This document shows, one piece after another, positions 5,832 to 7,599 of a stretch of 7,599 bases of DNA. The stretch's first letter is position 1; each line of letters opens with the position of its first letter. A program made the position numbers and the translations under genes. This DNA comes from Nitriliruptoraceae bacterium (GTDB lineage: Bacteria; Actinomycetota; Nitriliruptoria; Nitriliruptorales; Nitriliruptoraceae): positions 1-7,599 of the forward strand of contig SKTG01000157.1 of NCBI GenBank assembly GCA_007118045.1, given 5' to 3'. The notes below the pieces were generated by a model. That model worked only from the letters and a program-made list of their open reading frames with translations, did not search any database and had not been told where the DNA came from.

Positions 5832-6580
5832 ATCGCTGCCTTGGATCGAGGGGCGACCCCGAGGTCGAGACCGTCGAGCGTCGCCGTTTCGAGCGTACCG
5901 GCGAACACCTCGCCGGCCGCCTGCTCGACCGCGTCGGCGACGGCGTCGACGGTGGTGGCCACGCCGAGGCTCGCCAACGAACAGACGCCGCGGTCGGCGA
6001 TACCGCAGGGGACGATGCCGTCGTAGTCGCTGAGATCCGTGGTGACGTTCAGGGCGAAGCCGTGGGAGGTCACGCCCTTGCTGGCCACGCGTACCCCGAT
6101 CGCCGCCACCTTCTCGTCACCGACCCACACGCCGGTGAAACCCTCGACGCGGTCGCCGGCGACGCCGAAGGTGGCCAGGGCACGGATCAGCACCTCCTCG
6201 AGCGCGCGGACGTAGTCGACGACGCGGCGCACGGAGCTCAGCCGCAGGATCGGGTAGCCGACGAGCTGGCCGGGGCCGTGGTAGGTGACGTCGCCACCGC
6301 GGTCGACCTGCACGAGCTCGATGCCCCGTGCGGCGCGGGCGCTGTCGTCCCAGAGCAGGTGGGAGCGGTCCGTGCGCTTGCCCAGCGTGTAGACCCTGGG
6401 GTGTTCGAGCAGGAACAGCACATCGGACCCGACGTCCTGTTGACGTCGGGTCACGACCTGGCGTTGCAGTTCCCAGGCGTCGAGGTAGTCGACGACGCCG
6501 GGCCGGACGACCGCGATGGGGCCGTCCCGGTCGGCTCGCAGTCGGGCCGGGTCGGAGGTCGGTCGCGGCGAGGTCGTCAG
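5828..6580 (-). CDS. lipB: Octanoyl-[acyl carrier protein]:protein octanoyltransferase, apparent CTG start
   Basis: Moves octanoate from acyl carrier protein to the lysine of lipoyl domains, the step before LipA. The 250-residue reading has the family signature RGGDVTYHGPGQLVGYP at 94-110 with H101, the catalytic lysine K157 in DEKVAAIGVR, HGFALN at 173-178, and the catalytic cysteine C192 in IVPCGI. LLEHPRVYTLG at 58-67 is also typical. The start is unusual. The conserved N-terminal part (VVDYLDAWELQRQ, 29-41) has no ATG, GTG or TTG before it until a GTG about 120 nt inside the E2 gene. The best candidate is CTG at 6580-6578, overlapping the E2 stop as CTGA, with GGAG 8 nt upstream. The first internal GTG would remove the conserved first strand. 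A sequencing error is the alternative. Downstream it overlaps lipA by 4 nt. Confidence 0.94.
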   Translation of the reverse strand: MTTSPRPTSDPARLRADRDGPIAVVRPGVVDYLDAWELQRQVVTRRQQDVGSDVLFLLEHPRVYTLGKRTDRSHLLWDDSARAARGIELVQVDRGGDVTYHGPGQLVGYPILRLSSVRRVVDYVRALEEVLIRALATFGVAGDRVEGFTGVWVGDEKVAAIGVRVASKGVTSHGFALNVTTDLSDYDGIVPCGIADRGVCSLASLGVATTVDAVADAVEQAAGEVFAGTLETATLDGLDLGVAPRSKAAM

Positions 6581-7599
6581 ACGCCGAGCTCCGTGCTGAA
6601 GTCGTGGGTCTCGAGGACGTACTTGAGATCCTGGAGGAACCGGGCCGCGTCCGCCCCGTCGACCATGCGGTGGTCGTAGGAGAGGCAGAAGTAGCTCATC
6701 CACCGGATGGCGATGGAGTCGCCGTGGGCGTCCGAGACCACGATCGGTCGCTTCTCGACGGCGCAGGTCGCCAGGATCGCGACCTCCGGTGGGTTGAGGA
6801 TCGGGGTGTCGAACAGCGTCCCGACCGAACCCGTGTTGGTGATCGTGAAGGTCCCGCCGGAGATCTCGTCCGGCTGGAGCTTCTTGGTACGGGTGCGCTT
6901 CGCCAGGTCCCCGATCCGGCGGGCGATGCCGGGGACCGTCAGGTCCTGCGCATCCTTGATGTTGGGGACGAGCAGTCCGCGGTCCGTGTCGACGGCCATG
7001 CCGAGGTTGACGTTGCGGTGGAAGGTGACCGTCCCGGCTTCCATGTCCATCGAGGAGTTGATCACCGGGTGGCGGGGGATGACCATGCACACCGCACGCG
7101 AGATCAGCGGCAGCGGCGAGAGGCTTGCGCCCTCCTTGGCCTTGAACGCGTCCTTCTTGGCCGCCCGCAGGTTCATGATGTTGGTCAGGTCGATCTCGAC
7201 GCCGGCGGTCAACTGGGCCGTCGTCTGCAACGAGTCCATCATCGAACGGGCGATGGCCTTGCGGACCCGGCTGAGGTCCTGGGTGACGGCGCGCTCGCCG
7301 CCGAAGTCCACCTGCGTGGGGGACGCCGGGGGCCGTTCGCGTTCCGAGGGGATCTGCACGACCGCCGGGGGCGGGGTGGGCTGCCCGCCGCTGCTCGCCG
7401 CAGCGGGTGCCTCCTTGGCCGCCGCCGCTTCGTCACCCGACGCCGCGGCTTCGCCCTCGGCTGCGTCGCCCTCACCACCGCTCTCGATCGCCCGGTCGGC
7501 GTCCTCACGCGTGATGCGACCACCCGGACCGGTGCCCCGGACCTGGTCGGGGCTCAGGCCCGCCTCGCGGAGCAGCTTGCGCACCAGCGGGGAGGTGAG
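6577..7599 (-). CDS. sucB: 2-oxo acid dehydrogenase E2, dihydrolipoamide acyltransferase (N-terminus outside window)
   Basis: Core subunit of a pyruvate or 2-oxoglutarate dehydrogenase complex; it passes the acyl group from its lipoyl arm to coenzyme A. The window shows the last 340 residues. They open inside the peripheral subunit-binding domain (SPLVRKLLREAGL at 3-15, GTGPGGRITREDADRAI at 22-38), which docks E1 or E3. An Ala/Pro/Glu-rich flexible linker follows at about 40-105, then the catalytic domain at about 107-340 with SYDHRMVDGADAARFL containing catalytic H310 and D314. The lipoyl domain(s) and the true start lie beyond 7599; the internal GTG at 7584 is not the start. Actinobacterial homologues in this position (DlaT/SucB) serve pyruvate dehydrogenase, and sequence alone does not settle the substrate here. 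Its stop overlaps the putative lipB start, so the enzyme and its lipoylation genes are co-expressed. Confidence 0.95.
   Translation of the reverse strand, partial: LTSPLVRKLLREAGLSPDQVRGTGPGGRITREDADRAIESGGEGDAAEGEAAASGDEAAAAKEAPAAASSGGQPTPPPAVVQIPSERERPPASPTQVDFGGERAVTQDLSRVRKAIARSMMDSLQTTAQLTAGVEIDLTNIMNLRAAKKDAFKAKEGASLSPLPLISRAVCMVIPRHPVINSSMDMEAGTVTFHRNVNLGMAVDTDRGLLVPNIKDAQDLTVPGIARRIGDLAKRTRTKKLQPDEISGGTFTITNTGSVGTLFDTPILNPPEVAILATCAVEKRPIVVSDAHGDSIAIRWMSYFCLSYDHRMVDGADAARFLQDLKYVLETHDFSTELGV
6589..6592 (-). promoter_or_regulatory. Ribosome binding site supporting the lipB CTG start
   Basis: On the minus strand GGAG lies inside the E2 coding end, 8 nt before CTG at 6580-6578. Distance and match are normal, whereas the next in-frame CTG, at 6541, has no such site. 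Confidence 0.5.

Noticed and set aside
4785..6026. Plus-strand open frame of 413 codons opposite lipA and part of lipB
   Set aside because: It is a shadow of two well-defined genes and shows no motif of its own.
6581..7090. Extension of lipB upstream to an ATG at 7090
   Set aside because: The added 170 residues are an out-of-frame reading through the E2 catalytic domain, which is clearly coding in another frame.

Overview
The window reads as a GC-rich actinobacterial chromosome segment. Codon third positions are almost all G/C, starts are mixed (ATG, GTG, TTG and probably CTG), and the order E2 acyltransferase - lipB - lipA - ... - glnA matches the arrangement I recall from Mycobacterium tuberculosis (dlaT - Rv2216 - lipB - lipA - Rv2219 - Rv2219A - glnA1). 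The proteins are clearly diverged from mycobacterial ones, so a deep-branching actinobacterial lineage is possible, but I cannot name a genus.

Layout, left to right: (1) 1-943, minus strand, the N-terminal two thirds of glutamine synthetase type I (glnA), cut by the window edge and starting at TTG behind a good ribosome binding site. (2) 944-1369, a regulatory intergenic region with a GlnR-like box, a possible -10 and a hairpin in the long glnA leader. (3) 1370-2569, plus strand, an MscS-family mechanosensitive channel with an acidic C-terminal tail. (4) 2570-2750, a gap between convergent genes holding five tandem 19-20 nt repeats and a small hairpin. (5) 2751-4202, minus strand, a DUF222/13E12-type HNH endonuclease-like protein. 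(6) 4203-4349, a short gap with a strong hairpin against the preceding stop codon. (7) 4350-7599, minus strand, a compact cluster transcribed in the order E2 (partial) - lipB - lipA - VOC/glyoxalase-fold protein, with overlapping or nearly touching genes.

The lipoate genes form one functional unit. LipB transfers octanoyl from acyl carrier protein to lipoyl domains, LipA inserts two sulfurs, and the E2 encoded just upstream belongs to the class of enzymes that carry such domains (its own lipoyl domain lies outside the window). GlnA assimilates ammonia and seems to be under nitrogen control by its own promoter. The channel, the HNH gene and the VOC gene occupy the slot between lipA and glnA that holds membrane-protein genes in mycobacteria.

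I did not find a convincing new multi-gene system. The points most worth a second look are the apparent CTG start of lipB coupled to the E2 stop codon, the GlnR-like box and long structured leader of glnA, the 19-nt tandem repeat, and sequence departures in LipA.
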